Part shown: positions 45,317 to 54,143 of the stretch, piece after piece
Numbering within the stretch: the first letter of the stretch is position 1
Layout of the letters: each line of letters begins with the position of its first letter
Origin: Kitasatospora fiedleri
Lineage (GTDB): Bacteria; Actinomycetota; Actinomycetes; Streptomycetales; Streptomycetaceae
NCBI RefSeq assembly: GCF_948472415.1
Contig: NZ_OX419519.1
Coordinates: forward strand, 5,084,001 to 5,148,000
DNA length: 64,000 bases
Direction of reading: 5' to 3'
Notes under the pieces: generated by a model
Databases searched by the model: none
What the model was told of the DNA's origin: nothing
Seen by the model: the letters and a program-made list of their open reading frames with translations, nothing else
Translations under genes and position numbers: made by a program

Positions 45317-45381
45317 ACGGGTGACGGACCGTCACCCGTGCGGTGAACCTCCCCGCCCGGCCCGGCGGCGGCTCCTACCTT
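45317..45381 (+). promoter_or_regulatory. 23-bp perfect palindrome and -10 box before the protease gene
   Basis: Eleven-base arms 45317-45327 and 45329-45339 are exact complements about a single A at 45328. TACCTT (45376-45381) is a -10 box ending six bases before the GTG, so the gene should be leaderless. The palindrome lies upstream of the -35 position, so it could be an activator or repressor operator. Confidence 0.65.
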
Positions 45382-45387
45382 GGGGCC

Positions 45388-48300
45388 GTGCGCACCCCTC
45401 TCGGCCTCCTCGCCGCCCTCGCCCTGCTCGCCCCGGCCGCCGTCGTCCCCGCCTCGGCCGCCCAGGCCGCCGGCCCGGACGGACCCCGCACCACCGTGTT
45501 CGTGGAGCTCGACACCGAGCCCGCCGCCACCGCCTGGCAGCGGGCCCGGGACGACGCCCGCCGCGAGCTGCGCACCCCCGACCAGACCCGGCGCGCCGCC
45601 GCCACCGCCGGACAGGCCCAACGGGCCGTCGCGGAACGCTCGTTGGACACGCTCACCGCGGCCCTGCGGCGCGCCGTCCCGGACGCCCGCCCGCTCTACC
45701 GCACCCGCACCCTGGTCAGCGGCCTCGCCCTGCGGCTGCCCGCCGCCGAGCTGCCGCGGCTGGCCGCCCTGCCCGGGGTCCGCGCGGTGCGCCCCGTCAC
45801 GCCCAAGCGGCGCGCCAACGGGTACTCGGTGCCGCTCACCGGCGCCCCGCAGGTCTGGGACGGCCCCGAGGGCCGCACCGGCGAGGGCGTCCGGATCGGC
45901 GTCGTCGACTCCGGCATCGACTACACCCACGCCGACTTCGGCGGCCCCGGCACCGCCGAGGCGTACCGCGCGGTGGACGGCGCCGCGCCCGCGCCCGCCG
46001 GGCTGTTCCCCAACGCCAAGGTGGTCGGCGGCAAGGACCTGGTCGGCGACGACTACGACCCCGACCCGGCCGCCGCCCACTACCAGCCCGAGCCGCACCC
46101 CGACGACAACCCGCTCGACTGCGCCGCCAACGGCCACGGCACCCACGTGGCCGGCACCGCCGCCGGGTACGGCGTCACCGCCGACGGCGGGACCTACCGC
46201 GGTCCCTACCGGCCCGGCCTGGACCCGGCCGGCTTCCGGGTCGCCCCCGGCGCGGCCCCCGGCGCCCGGCTCTACGCGATCAAGGTGTTCGGCTGCGAGG
46301 GCTCCACCGACCAGCTCGCCGCCGCCCTCGACCTGGCCGCCGACCCGGACGGCGACGGCGACCCGTCCGACCGCCTCGACGTGGTCAACCTCTCGCTCGG
46401 CAGCCCCTACGGCCGCCCCGGCGACGCCGACGCGCTGGCCGCCGACCGGCTCGCCGCGCTCGGCACCGTCGTGGTCGCCGCCGCCGGCAACGAGGGCGAC
46501 GTGTACGGCGTCGGCGGCAGCCCCGGCACCGCCGCCCGGGTGCTCACCGCCGCCGCCTCGGTCGACCCGCACGGCGACGCCGACGGCGTCACCGTGCTCG
46601 CCCCCGCCGCCCTGGCCGGGGACGTCCCCGCGCACTGGAGCAGCAAGTACACGCACTGGGACGACACCGAGGTCAGCGGCGAACTCGCCGTCCCCGCCGA
46701 CCAGTCGGACGGCTGCGCGCCCTTCTCGCCCGCCGACGCCGAGCGGCTGCGCGGCAAGGTCGCCGTCCTGCGCTGGACCACCAAGGACCCGGACCGGGCC
46801 TGCGGCTCCGCCCCGCGCGCCGACCACGCCGCCGACGCCGGAGCCGTCGGCGCGCTCTACGCCGCCGACGGCGACAACCTCGGCGAGATCGCCGGCGACG
46901 ACCGGATTCCGGCCGCGATCCTGGCCCGCGCCGACGGCGAACGGCTGCTGGAGGCGCTCGGCGGCGGCCCGGTCGCCGTCCGGCTCGCCACCCCCGGCAA
47001 CCCGCTGCACGGCGCCGTCCCGCAGGACCAGCCGGAGCGCACCGACACCCTGACCTCCTTCACCTCCCGCGGCATCGGCGTCGACGGCGTCGTCAAGCCC
47101 GACCTGGCCGCCCCCGGCGAGACCGTCTGGTCCGCCAAGGCGGGCACCGGCACCGGCGGCATGCGCGAGGACGGCACCTCGATGGCCACCCCGCACCTGG
47201 CCGGCCTGGCCGCGCTGGTCCGCTCCGCGCACCCCGACTACGACGCGGCCCAGGTCAAGGCCGCGCTGATGGACACCGCCACCGACACCTACCTGCACGA
47301 CGGCCGCACCGGCCCGGTGTACGGCCCCGAGCGCACCGGCAGCGGCCGGGCCCGGGTCGACGCCGCGGTCCGCACCCCCGTGCTCGCGTACGGCGCGCAG
47401 ACCGACGGCGCGGTCGGCGTCTCCTTCGGCGTGGTCGAGGCCACCGGCGCCGCCACCGCCACCCGCGAGGTGACCGTCCGCAACCTCGGCGACCGTCCGC
47501 TCGCGTACGCCACCGGCTACGCGCCCGCCACCGCGCTGCCCGGCGCGTCCTTCGGTATCTCGCCCGCCCGGGTCGACCTGCCGCCGCACGGCAGCGCCAC
47601 CGTCACCGTCACCCTCCGGCTCGGCCCCGACCTCGGCCGGGCCCCCGACCCCACCCTCGACCTGCTCCAGGCCGGACACGCCCGCAGCTACCGCGGCGAA
47701 CTCTCCGGCCGGCTCACCCTCACCCCCGCCGACGACACCCTCCCGCCGCTGCGCGTCCCGCTGTTCGCCGCCCCGCGCGCCGCCTCCGCCACCACCGTGC
47801 TCGGCACCGCCGCCACCTTCGCCGTCTCCGGCGCCCCGCGCCCCGGCCTGCTCAGCGTCCTCCAGCCCGGCGGCGAAGGACCGCGCTGGCCGGACTGCCC
47901 CGCCGCCGACACCGACCTCTGCGTCGACGACCCCGCCGAGCGCTCCGCGAACCTGCGCCGCGCGGCCGCCGCCGTCGACGGCCACGGCACCCTCTACCTC
48001 GCCGCCGTCCTGTGGGCCCCCGCCGCCACCCCCGCCGGCGCCCTCGGCGTGCGCGCCTCGCTGGACGCCGACGGCGACGGCACCCCCGACGCCACCGTGA
48101 TCGCCGACCGCCTCCCCGGCAGCGACGTCCTGGTCGCCCGCACCCTGGACGCCCGCACCGGCGCCGAACTCGACGTCCAGCCGCTCAACGGCCGCTGGGG
48201 CGACACCGACACCGCCCTGCTCGACTCCGACACCCTCCTGCTCCCCGTCCGCCTCACCGCCCTCCCCCCGCTCACCCACCCCCGCTACACCCTCTGGACC

Positions 48301-48495
48301 GCCCCCTCCGAGGACCCCGCCGACGCCCTCGCCACCCTCGGCCCCTACCCCCTCGACCCCGCCCTCCCCACTCCCGTCCTCACCCCCGTCCACCCCGGCC
48401 AGGTCCTGCACACCCCGCTGTCCTCCGCCCTGGTCCTCCACCACCTCAACCCGACCGGCCGCCGCGTCCAGCTCCTCACCCCGAACGGCGGCTGA
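45388..48495 (+). CDS. Secreted subtilisin-like serine protease (S8)
   Basis: 1035 residues. Signal peptide: MRTPLGLLAALALLAPAAVV then ASAAQA. An inhibitor-I9-like propeptide is followed by the S8 catalytic domain. Asp174 is in VVDSGIDYTHADF, His250 in NGHGTHVAGT, the oxyanion Asn in AAAGNEGD and Ser598 in GTSMATPHLAG. A protease-associated-like domain is inserted between His and Ser. About 400 residues of beta-rich C-terminal domains follow. Starts at GTG 45388 directly after a -10 box. Extracellular, probably for nutrient protein breakdown. Confidence 0.92.
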   Translation: MRTPLGLLAALALLAPAAVVPASAAQAAGPDGPRTTVFVELDTEPAATAWQRARDDARRELRTPDQTRRAAATAGQAQRAVAERSLDTLTAALRRAVPDARPLYRTRTLVSGLALRLPAAELPRLAALPGVRAVRPVTPKRRANGYSVPLTGAPQVWDGPEGRTGEGVRIGVVDSGIDYTHADFGGPGTAEAYRAVDGAAPAPAGLFPNAKVVGGKDLVGDDYDPDPAAAHYQPEPHPDDNPLDCAANGHGTHVAGTAAGYGVTADGGTYRGPYRPGLDPAGFRVAPGAAPGARLYAIKVFGCEGSTDQLAAALDLAADPDGDGDPSDRLDVVNLSLGSPYGRPGDADALAADRLAALGTVVVAAAGNEGDVYGVGGSPGTAARVLTAAASVDPHGDADGVTVLAPAALAGDVPAHWSSKYTHWDDTEVSGELAVPADQSDGCAPFSPADAERLRGKVAVLRWTTKDPDRACGSAPRADHAADAGAVGALYAADGDNLGEIAGDDRIPAAILARADGERLLEALGGGPVAVRLATPGNPLHGAVPQDQPERTDTLTSFTSRGIGVDGVVKPDLAAPGETVWSAKAGTGTGGMREDGTSMATPHLAGLAALVRSAHPDYDAAQVKAALMDTATDTYLHDGRTGPVYGPERTGSGRARVDAAVRTPVLAYGAQTDGAVGVSFGVVEATGAATATREVTVRNLGDRPLAYATGYAPATALPGASFGISPARVDLPPHGSATVTVTLRLGPDLGRAPDPTLDLLQAGHARSYRGELSGRLTLTPADDTLPPLRVPLFAAPRAASATTVLGTAATFAVSGAPRPGLLSVLQPGGEGPRWPDCPAADTDLCVDDPAERSANLRRAAAAVDGHGTLYLAAVLWAPAATPAGALGVRASLDADGDGTPDATVIADRLPGSDVLVARTLDARTGAELDVQPLNGRWGDTDTALLDSDTLLLPVRLTALPPLTHPRYTLWTAPSEDPADALATLGPYPLDPALPTPVLTPVHPGQVLHTPLSSALVLHHLNPTGRRVQLLTPNGG

Positions 48496-48499
48496 CCGG

Positions 48500-49072
48500 A
48501 TGGACCGCGCCGAGGAGCTGACGCCTTACCCGGACTGGATCCGCCCGCCCGCCCGCGGTTACCGGGCCGAGGACCTGGACCGGCTTCCCGACGCCCCGCC
48601 GCACACCGAACTGATCGCCGGGAGCCTGATCTTCACCGCTCCGCGGACCAAGTGGGAGACGCGGACCGCGACCCTGCTGCACAGCGCCTTGCAAGCCGCG
48701 CCGCCCGACTGGGAGGTGTGGCGCTCGATGACCGTCGTCCTCGATGAGCGGAACCGTCCGGAACCGGATCTGATGCTGGTCGACGCACACGCGGCCTGGG
48801 GACTCCGTGCCACCTTCTGCCGGGCCGAGAACGTGCTGCTCGTCGTCGAGGTGGTGTCCGAGGAGTCGGAGGAGCGCGACCGCGAGACCAAGCCCCGCAA
48901 GTACGCCGCCGCCGGCATCCGCCACTTCTGGCGGGTGGAGAACGTCGACGGGCGCCCGGTCGTCCACGCCTACGAGCTGGACCCGGCGAGCAACCGCTAC
49001 ACGCCCACCGGGATCTTCCACGACCGCCTCAAGGTCGAGCACCCGTTCCCGGTCGAGATCGAGCTGGTCTGA
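48500..49072 (+). CDS. Uma2-family (DUF820) PD-(D/E)XK nuclease-like protein
   Basis: 190 residues. Typical Uma2 order: HTELIAGSLIFTAP near the N-terminus, RPEPDLMLVDA with the catalytic aspartate, VVEVVSEESEERDRETK with the E-x-V core, and KYAAAGIRHFWRVEN. Starts four bases after the protease stop codon. Such proteins are numerous in streptomycetes and have no settled role. A second copy lies at 51560. Together they bracket leuB and ilvE. Confidence 0.85.
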   Translation: MDRAEELTPYPDWIRPPARGYRAEDLDRLPDAPPHTELIAGSLIFTAPRTKWETRTATLLHSALQAAPPDWEVWRSMTVVLDERNRPEPDLMLVDAHAAWGLRATFCRAENVLLVVEVVSEESEERDRETKPRKYAAAGIRHFWRVENVDGRPVVHAYELDPASNRYTPTGIFHDRLKVEHPFPVEIELV

Positions 49073-49122
49073 CCGCCCGTCCGGATGGTGGACGGTGCGT
49101 GCTCAGGCCGTGGGACGGGTTG

Positions 49123-49128
49123 TAGTGT
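49123..49128 (+). promoter_or_regulatory. -10 box of leuB
   Basis: TAGTGT ends seven bases before ATG 49136; leaderless arrangement. Confidence 0.5.
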
Positions 49129-49135
49129 CCGATTT

Positions 49136-50173
49136 ATGTCTCGCACCATTCGTCTCGCAGTGATCCCGGGTGACGGCATCGGCCAGGAGGTCGTGGCCGA
49201 GGGCCTCAAGGTGCTCCGCACCGCCCTGCCCTCCGACGTCAAGCTGGAGACCACCGAGTACGACCTCGGCACACGGCTCTACCACCGGACGGGGGAGACC
49301 CTTCCCGACGCGGTGCTGGAGGAGATCAAGGGGCAGGACGCGATCCTGCTCGGCGCCATCGGCGACCCCAGCGTGCCGTCCGGCGTGCTGGAGCGCGGGC
49401 TGCTGCTGAAGCTGCGCTTCGCCTTCAACCAGTACATCAACCTGCGTCCGGGCAAGCTGTTCCCGAACGTGAAGTCGCCGCTGGCCGGCGACCCGGAGAT
49501 CGACTTCGTGGTGGTCCGCGAGGGCACCGAGGGCCCGTACGTCGGCAACGGCGGCACGCTGCGCACCGGCACCCCGCAGGAGGTCGCCACCGAGGTCTCG
49601 CTGAACACCGCGTACGGCATCGAGCGGGTGGTCCGGGACGCGTACCGCCGGGCCCAGGGCCGGCCGCGCAAGAAGCTCACGCTGGTCCACAAGAACAACG
49701 TGCTGGTGCACGCCGGCCACCTGTGGACCCGGATCTTCCAGCAGGTCGGCCGGGAGTTCCCCGAGGTCACCACCGACTACCTGCACGTGGACGCGGCGAC
49801 GATCTTCTTCGTCACCCAGCCCGAGCGCTTCGACGTGATCGTCACCGACAACCTGTTCGGCGACATCATCACCGACCTCGCCGCGGCCGTCACCGGCGGC
49901 ATCGGCCTGGCCGCGTCCGGCAACATCAACCCGGACGGCGAGTTCCCGTCGATGTTCGAGCCGGTGCACGGCTCCGCCCCGGACATCGCCGGCCAGGGCA
50001 AGGCCGACCCGACCGCCACGGTCCTCTCGGTCGCCATGCTGCTGGAGCACCTCGGCTTCGCCGCCGAGGCCGCCCGGGTCGAGGACGCGGTCGCCGCGGA
50101 CCTCGCCGCCCGCTCCGGCGCCCGCTCCACCTCCGAGGTCGGCGACGCGCTCGCCGCCCGAGTATCCGGCTGA
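49136..50173 (+). CDS. leuB: 3-isopropylmalate dehydrogenase
   Basis: 345 residues; NAD-dependent oxidative decarboxylation in leucine synthesis. AVIPGDGIGQEVVAEGL, FVVVREGTEGPY, DAATIFFVTQPERFDVIVTD, NLFGDIITDLAAAVTGGIGL and FEPVHGSAPDIAGQGKADP are diagnostic of the isopropylmalate/tartrate dehydrogenase family. The ATG follows a -10 box by seven bases and lacks a ribosome site. A perfect stem-loop overlaps the stop codon. Confidence 0.95.
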   Translation: MSRTIRLAVIPGDGIGQEVVAEGLKVLRTALPSDVKLETTEYDLGTRLYHRTGETLPDAVLEEIKGQDAILLGAIGDPSVPSGVLERGLLLKLRFAFNQYINLRPGKLFPNVKSPLAGDPEIDFVVVREGTEGPYVGNGGTLRTGTPQEVATEVSLNTAYGIERVVRDAYRRAQGRPRKKLTLVHKNNVLVHAGHLWTRIFQQVGREFPEVTTDYLHVDAATIFFVTQPERFDVIVTDNLFGDIITDLAAAVTGGIGLAASGNINPDGEFPSMFEPVHGSAPDIAGQGKADPTATVLSVAMLLEHLGFAAEAARVEDAVAADLAARSGARSTSEVGDALAARVSG

Positions 50174-50200
50174 CCGGCCGGAAGACAGTCTCCGGCCGGT
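50173..50200 (+). terminator. leuB stem-loop terminator
   Basis: Perfect 10-bp arms 50173-50182 and 50191-50200, beginning at the last base of the stop codon. Confidence 0.7.
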
Positions 50201-50347
50201 GGGCCGGTTCATAGCGCGAGCACAGCCGCCCGGCTGTTCGGCACGGCCCTCTGGATGCGAGTATCGACAGTGGGCCGTGCCGTCATGCGTTCCCCCGCCC
50301 TGACGGTTGGAGGCCCAGCCCAACCCCACGGTGAAGGACAGACAGCC

Positions 50348-51460
50348 ATGAGCACGCCCATCCCGGCGCCCATCACGTTCGACCTCAAGCCCTCCGCACG
50401 CCCCCTGTCCGACGAGGAGCGCGAGGCCCGACTGGCCAGCCCCGGTTTCGGCCGCGTCTTCACCGACCACATGGTGACCGTCCGCTGGACCGAGGGCCTG
50501 GGCTGGCACGACGCCCAGCTGACGCCGTACGCGCCGCTGGAGATCGACCCGGCCAACATGACGCTGCACTACGGCCAGTCGATCTTCGAGGGGCTCAAGG
50601 CGTACCGGCAGGCCGACGGCTCGATCGCCACCTTCCGCCCGGAGGCCAACGCCGCCCGCTTCCAGGCCTCCGCCCGCCGGCTGGCGATGCCCGAGCTGCC
50701 GATCGAGACCTTCGTCGAGGCCGTCGAGCTGCTCGTCCAGCAGGACCGCGACTGGGTGCCGAACCAGCCCGAGCAGAGCCTCTACCTGCGGCCGTTCATG
50801 TTCGCCACCGAGGTCGGCCTGGGCGTGCGCCCCGCCAACTCCTACCTCTTCATGATCATCGCCTCGCCGGCCGGCGCGTACTTCTCCGGCGGGGTCAAGC
50901 CGGTCTCGGTCTGGCTCTCCGAGGACTACGTCCGCGCCGCGCCCGGCGGCACCGGCGCCGCCAAGTGCGCCGGCAACTACGCGGCCTCGCTGGTCGCCCA
51001 GGCCGAGGCCGCCGCCAAGGGCTGCGACCAGGTGGTCTGGCTCGACGCCACCGAGCACAAGTGGGTCGAGGAGATGGGCGGCATGAACCTCTACTTCGTG
51101 CTCGGCGAGGGCGAGGACGCCACCGTCGTCACCCCCGAGCTCTCCGGCTCCCTGCTCCCCGGCATCACCCGCGACTCGCTGCTCGCCCTGGCCGCCGACC
51201 TCGGCCACCGCACCGAGGAGCGGCGGATCTCCACCGACGAGTGGAAGCGCGGCAACGCCGACGGCACCATCACCGAGGTCTTCGCCTGCGGCACCGCCGC
51301 CGTCATCACCCCCGTCGGCCACGTCAAGTCCGCCACCGCCGACTGGACCGTCGCCACCGGCGAGCCCGGCCCCGTCACCCTCAAGCTCCGCGATGCCCTC
51401 CTCGCCATCCAGGGCGGCCGGGCCGCCGACGCCCACGGCTGGATGCACACCATCGCCTGA
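50348..51460 (+). CDS. ilvE: Branched-chain amino acid aminotransferase
   Basis: 370 residues; class IV PLP aminotransferase for the last step to Leu, Ile and Val. MTLHYGQSIFEGLKAYR, YLRPFMFATE, the PLP lysine 206 in GTGAAKCAGNYAAS, GGMNLYFVLG and FACGTAAVITPVG are present. ATG 50348 with AGGACAGAC upstream. A 14-bp stem terminator follows. Confidence 0.96.
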   Translation: MSTPIPAPITFDLKPSARPLSDEEREARLASPGFGRVFTDHMVTVRWTEGLGWHDAQLTPYAPLEIDPANMTLHYGQSIFEGLKAYRQADGSIATFRPEANAARFQASARRLAMPELPIETFVEAVELLVQQDRDWVPNQPEQSLYLRPFMFATEVGLGVRPANSYLFMIIASPAGAYFSGGVKPVSVWLSEDYVRAAPGGTGAAKCAGNYAASLVAQAEAAAKGCDQVVWLDATEHKWVEEMGGMNLYFVLGEGEDATVVTPELSGSLLPGITRDSLLALAADLGHRTEERRISTDEWKRGNADGTITEVFACGTAAVITPVGHVKSATADWTVATGEPGPVTLKLRDALLAIQGGRAADAHGWMHTIA

Positions 51461-51472
51461 CCACCGGTCCCG

Positions 51473-51505
51473 GGCCCGGGCGTTCCATGGCGGAACGCCC
51501 GGGCC
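51473..51505 (+). terminator. ilvE terminator
   Basis: Perfect 14-bp arms 51473-51486 and 51492-51505, loop ATGGC. Confidence 0.75.
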
Positions 51506-51559
51506 GGATAACCTCGGAACGCCCCACTCATTGAGCAGCCCGGATCGGAGGGAGTGACG

Positions 51560-52126
51560 ATGAGCGCCGCGACGTACGACACCGCCGACGTCCACCGCAG
51601 CCCGGAGGACGACCTCCTCAAGGCATTCCTCGCCCTGGACACCCCGGAGGGGTTCAAGGCCGAGCTCTTCGAGGGAGGGATCGTCGTGACGCCACCGCCG
51701 GACGGTGACCACGAGGGCGCCATCGGCCGGATCGTCCGCCAGGTGTTCCGGCTGTGCGACGCGGACATCACGTTCGCCGGGAACAAGGGACTGATCGTTC
51801 CCGGCGGCAGGTTCACCCCCGACGGGACGTTCGCCCACGAGGGGGCGTTCGACGGCCGGCCCGCGTGGATGAAGCCGGACGGGATCGTCATGGTCCTGGA
51901 GGTCACCTCCAGCAACCCCGCGAAGGACCGCTGGGACAAGCGGAAGGGCTACGCCGCGGCGGGGATTCCGCTGTACCTGTTGGTGGACCGCAAGGCCGGC
52001 AAGGTGGTGCTGCACAGCCACCCGGAGAGCGGGGAGTACGCCGCCACGACCTCCGTGCCGTTCGGGGACCCGTTGCCGCTGCCGAAGCCGTTCGGGTTCG
52101 ACCTGGCGACGGACCGGCTGGCTTGA
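51560..52126 (+). CDS. Uma2-family (DUF820) protein, second copy
   Basis: 188 residues. FKAELFEGGIVVTPPPDGDHE, then FTPDGTFAH (with the D of the nuclease core less clear), KPDGIVMVLEVTSSNPAKDR and KRKGYAAAGIPLYLLVDR. This is the Uma2 pattern but only distantly similar to the copy at 48500. ATG 51560 is chosen over GTG 51554 because of the spacing to GGAGGGAG. Function unknown. Confidence 0.82.
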   Translation: MSAATYDTADVHRSPEDDLLKAFLALDTPEGFKAELFEGGIVVTPPPDGDHEGAIGRIVRQVFRLCDADITFAGNKGLIVPGGRFTPDGTFAHEGAFDGRPAWMKPDGIVMVLEVTSSNPAKDRWDKRKGYAAAGIPLYLLVDRKAGKVVLHSHPESGEYAATTSVPFGDPLPLPKPFGFDLATDRLA

Positions 52127-52185
52127 CCCGTTCCGGATGGCGAGACGGCCCTCCCGTCCGGCGGGGCGTGTGCAAGACTGCGAGG

Positions 52186-52236
52186 GTGTCCTCGCTTTCG
52201 CTGATGATTAGCAGCAGGCGCGCCGGTCCGCAGTGA
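52186..52236 (+). CDS. Candidate leader peptide of cimA
   Basis: 16 codons, MSSLSLMISSRRAGPQ, from GTG 52186. Leu codons CTT and CTG and an ATT isoleucine codon lie mid-peptide. A possible -10 (AAGACT, 52174-52179) ends six bases upstream. It is followed by a hairpin-rich stretch and a T-tract terminator ahead of cimA, as in attenuation. Confidence 0.65.
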   Translation: MSSLSLMISSRRAGPQ

Positions 52237-52293
52237 CCGCTCCACGGCTACACCCAGATCGCGGAGCGACCACGAGCGTCCAGACCCGCGCGC

Positions 52294-52327
52294 AGACCTC
52301 TCGCACCCGCGAGGGGTCTTTTGTTTT
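52294..52327 (+). terminator. Attenuator terminator in the cimA leader
   Basis: Arms 52294-52304 and 52309-52319 pair over 11 positions with one G-U, loop ACCC, followed by TTTTGTTTT. It lies about 130 bases before the cimA start, so it must be read through for cimA expression. An earlier stem, CGCTCC with GGAGCG near 52238-52268, may compete. Confidence 0.8.
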
Positions 52328-52455
52328 GCCTCCCGGACCGGCCCGGGCCCTCACGAGGGGGCCGGAGACACCGGGGACGCGCGCGGGATGCTGGACAGTG
52401 GAGCCGGATTCCGATCCCGGCAGCAGTAACTCCACCGAACGGAGAACCCAGGGCC

Positions 52456-54060
52456 ATGACCGAGGCCAACAGCCGCCCCAGCGACGGCTTCCACGTCTTC
52501 GACACCACGCTCCGCGACGGCGCCCAGCGCGAGGGCATCAACCTCACGGTGGCGGACAAGCTGGCCATCGCGCGCCACCTGGACGAGTTCGGTGTCGGTT
52601 TCATCGAGGGCGGCTGGCCCGGCGCCAACCCCCGGGACACCGAGTTCTTTGCCCGCGCCCAGGCCGAGCTGGAGTTCCGCAACGCCCGGCTGGTGGCGTT
52701 CGGCGCGACCCGCCGGGCCGGCGGGAAGGCCGCCGAGGACCCGCAGTTGGCCGCGCTGGTGGCCTCCGGCGCGCCGGTGGTGACGCTGGTGGCGAAGTCG
52801 CACGACCGGCACGTGGAGCTGGCGCTGCGCACCACGCTGGAGGAGAACCTGGAGATGGTCCGGGACAGCGTGGAGTTCCTGCGCGCCCAGGGCCGCCGGG
52901 TGTTCATCGACTGCGAGCACTTCTTCGACGGCTACCGGGCGAACCCGCAGTACGCGCTGGCGGTCGTCCGGACCGCCCACGAGGCGGGCGCGGACGTGGT
53001 GGTGCTGTGCGACACCAACGGCGGCATGCTGCCCTCCGGCGTGCGCGAGATCGTCGCCGCCGTGCTGGCCGAGACCGGGGCCCGCCTCGGCATCCACGCC
53101 CAGGACGACACCGGCTGCGCGGTCGCCAACACGCTGGCCGCCGTCGACGCCGGGGCCACCCACGTGCAGTGCACCGCCAACGGCTACGGCGAGCGGGTCG
53201 GCAACGCCAACCTGTTCCCGGTCGCGGCGGCGCTGGAGCTCAAGTACGACCGCCGGGTGCTGCCGGCCGGGGCGCTGGCCGAGATGACCCGGATCTCGCA
53301 CGCCATCGCCGAGGTGGTGAACCTGACCCCGTCCACCCACCAGCCGTACGTCGGCTTCTCGGCGTTCGCGCACAAGGCGGGCCTGCACGCCTCCGCGATC
53401 AAGGTCGACCCGGACCTGTACCAGCACATCGACCCCGCGCTGGTCGGCAACACCATGCGGATGCTGGTGTCCGACATGGCCGGCCGGGCGTCGATCGAGC
53501 TGAAGGGCAAGGAGCTGGGCTACGACCTGACCGGCGACCGCGACCTGGCGGGCCGGGTGGTGGCCCGGGTGAAGGCGCAGGAGAACCTCGGCTACACCTA
53601 CGAGGCGGCGGACGCCTCCTTCGAGCTGCTGCTGCGCGACGAGGTGAACGGCGGCGAGCGGCAGCGGTTCTTCGCGCTGGAGTCCTGGCGGTCCATCAGC
53701 GAGCAGGGTCCGAACGGCTTCGCGGGCAACGAGGCCACCGTGAAGCTGTGGGCCAAGGGCGAGCGGAAGGTGGCCACCGGCGAGGGCAACGGCCCGGTGG
53801 ACGCGCTGGACAAGGCGCTGCGCGCGGCGCTGGAGCCGATCTACCCGCCGCTGGCGAAGCTGGAGCTGGTGGACTACAAGGTCCGCATCCTGGAGGGCCA
53901 GCACGGCACCGGGTCCAAGACCCGGGTGCTGATCGAGTCCACCGACGGCACCGGGACCTGGTCGACGGTCGGCGTCGCGGACAACGTGATCGCCGCGTCC
54001 TGGGTGGCGCTGGAGGACGCGTACACCTACGGGCTGCTGAGGGCCGATCAGCAGCCGTAG
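52456..54060 (+). CDS. cimA: Citramalate synthase (IPMS/HCS family)
   Basis: 534 residues; condenses pyruvate and acetyl-CoA to citramalate for threonine-independent isoleucine synthesis. DTTLRDGAQREGINLTVADK, GVGFIEGGWPGANPRD, VVLCDTNGGMLP, NGYGERVGNANL and the C-terminal LeuA regulatory dimer domain (LVDYKVRILEGQHGTGSKTR) are present. The usual metal-binding HxH-N-D is HAQDD (His214 to Asp218), with Gln replacing the second His. ATG 52456 is the homology start. 2-Isopropylmalate synthase is an alternative name but the blocks fit CimA better. Confidence 0.88.
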   Translation: MTEANSRPSDGFHVFDTTLRDGAQREGINLTVADKLAIARHLDEFGVGFIEGGWPGANPRDTEFFARAQAELEFRNARLVAFGATRRAGGKAAEDPQLAALVASGAPVVTLVAKSHDRHVELALRTTLEENLEMVRDSVEFLRAQGRRVFIDCEHFFDGYRANPQYALAVVRTAHEAGADVVVLCDTNGGMLPSGVREIVAAVLAETGARLGIHAQDDTGCAVANTLAAVDAGATHVQCTANGYGERVGNANLFPVAAALELKYDRRVLPAGALAEMTRISHAIAEVVNLTPSTHQPYVGFSAFAHKAGLHASAIKVDPDLYQHIDPALVGNTMRMLVSDMAGRASIELKGKELGYDLTGDRDLAGRVVARVKAQENLGYTYEAADASFELLLRDEVNGGERQRFFALESWRSISEQGPNGFAGNEATVKLWAKGERKVATGEGNGPVDALDKALRAALEPIYPPLAKLELVDYKVRILEGQHGTGSKTRVLIESTDGTGTWSTVGVADNVIAASWVALEDAYTYGLLRADQQP

Positions 54061-54084
54061 CACCGGTCGGTGTGCGGACGTGCC

Positions 54085-54118
54085 CAGGGGGCGTGCGGAA
54101 GGCTCCGCACGCCCCCTG
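54085..54118. terminator. Terminator between cimA and the convergent conservon
   Basis: Perfect 14-bp arms 54085-54098 and 54105-54118, loop AAGGCT; usable from either side. Confidence 0.8.
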
Positions 54119-54143
54119 CTGGCGTGTCCACTACCACCCTTGA

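Noticed and set aside
45076..48444. 1122-codon open frame antisense to the subtilisin gene
   Set aside because: Gly/Val-rich low-complexity shadow of a gene with all catalytic motifs on the plus strand.
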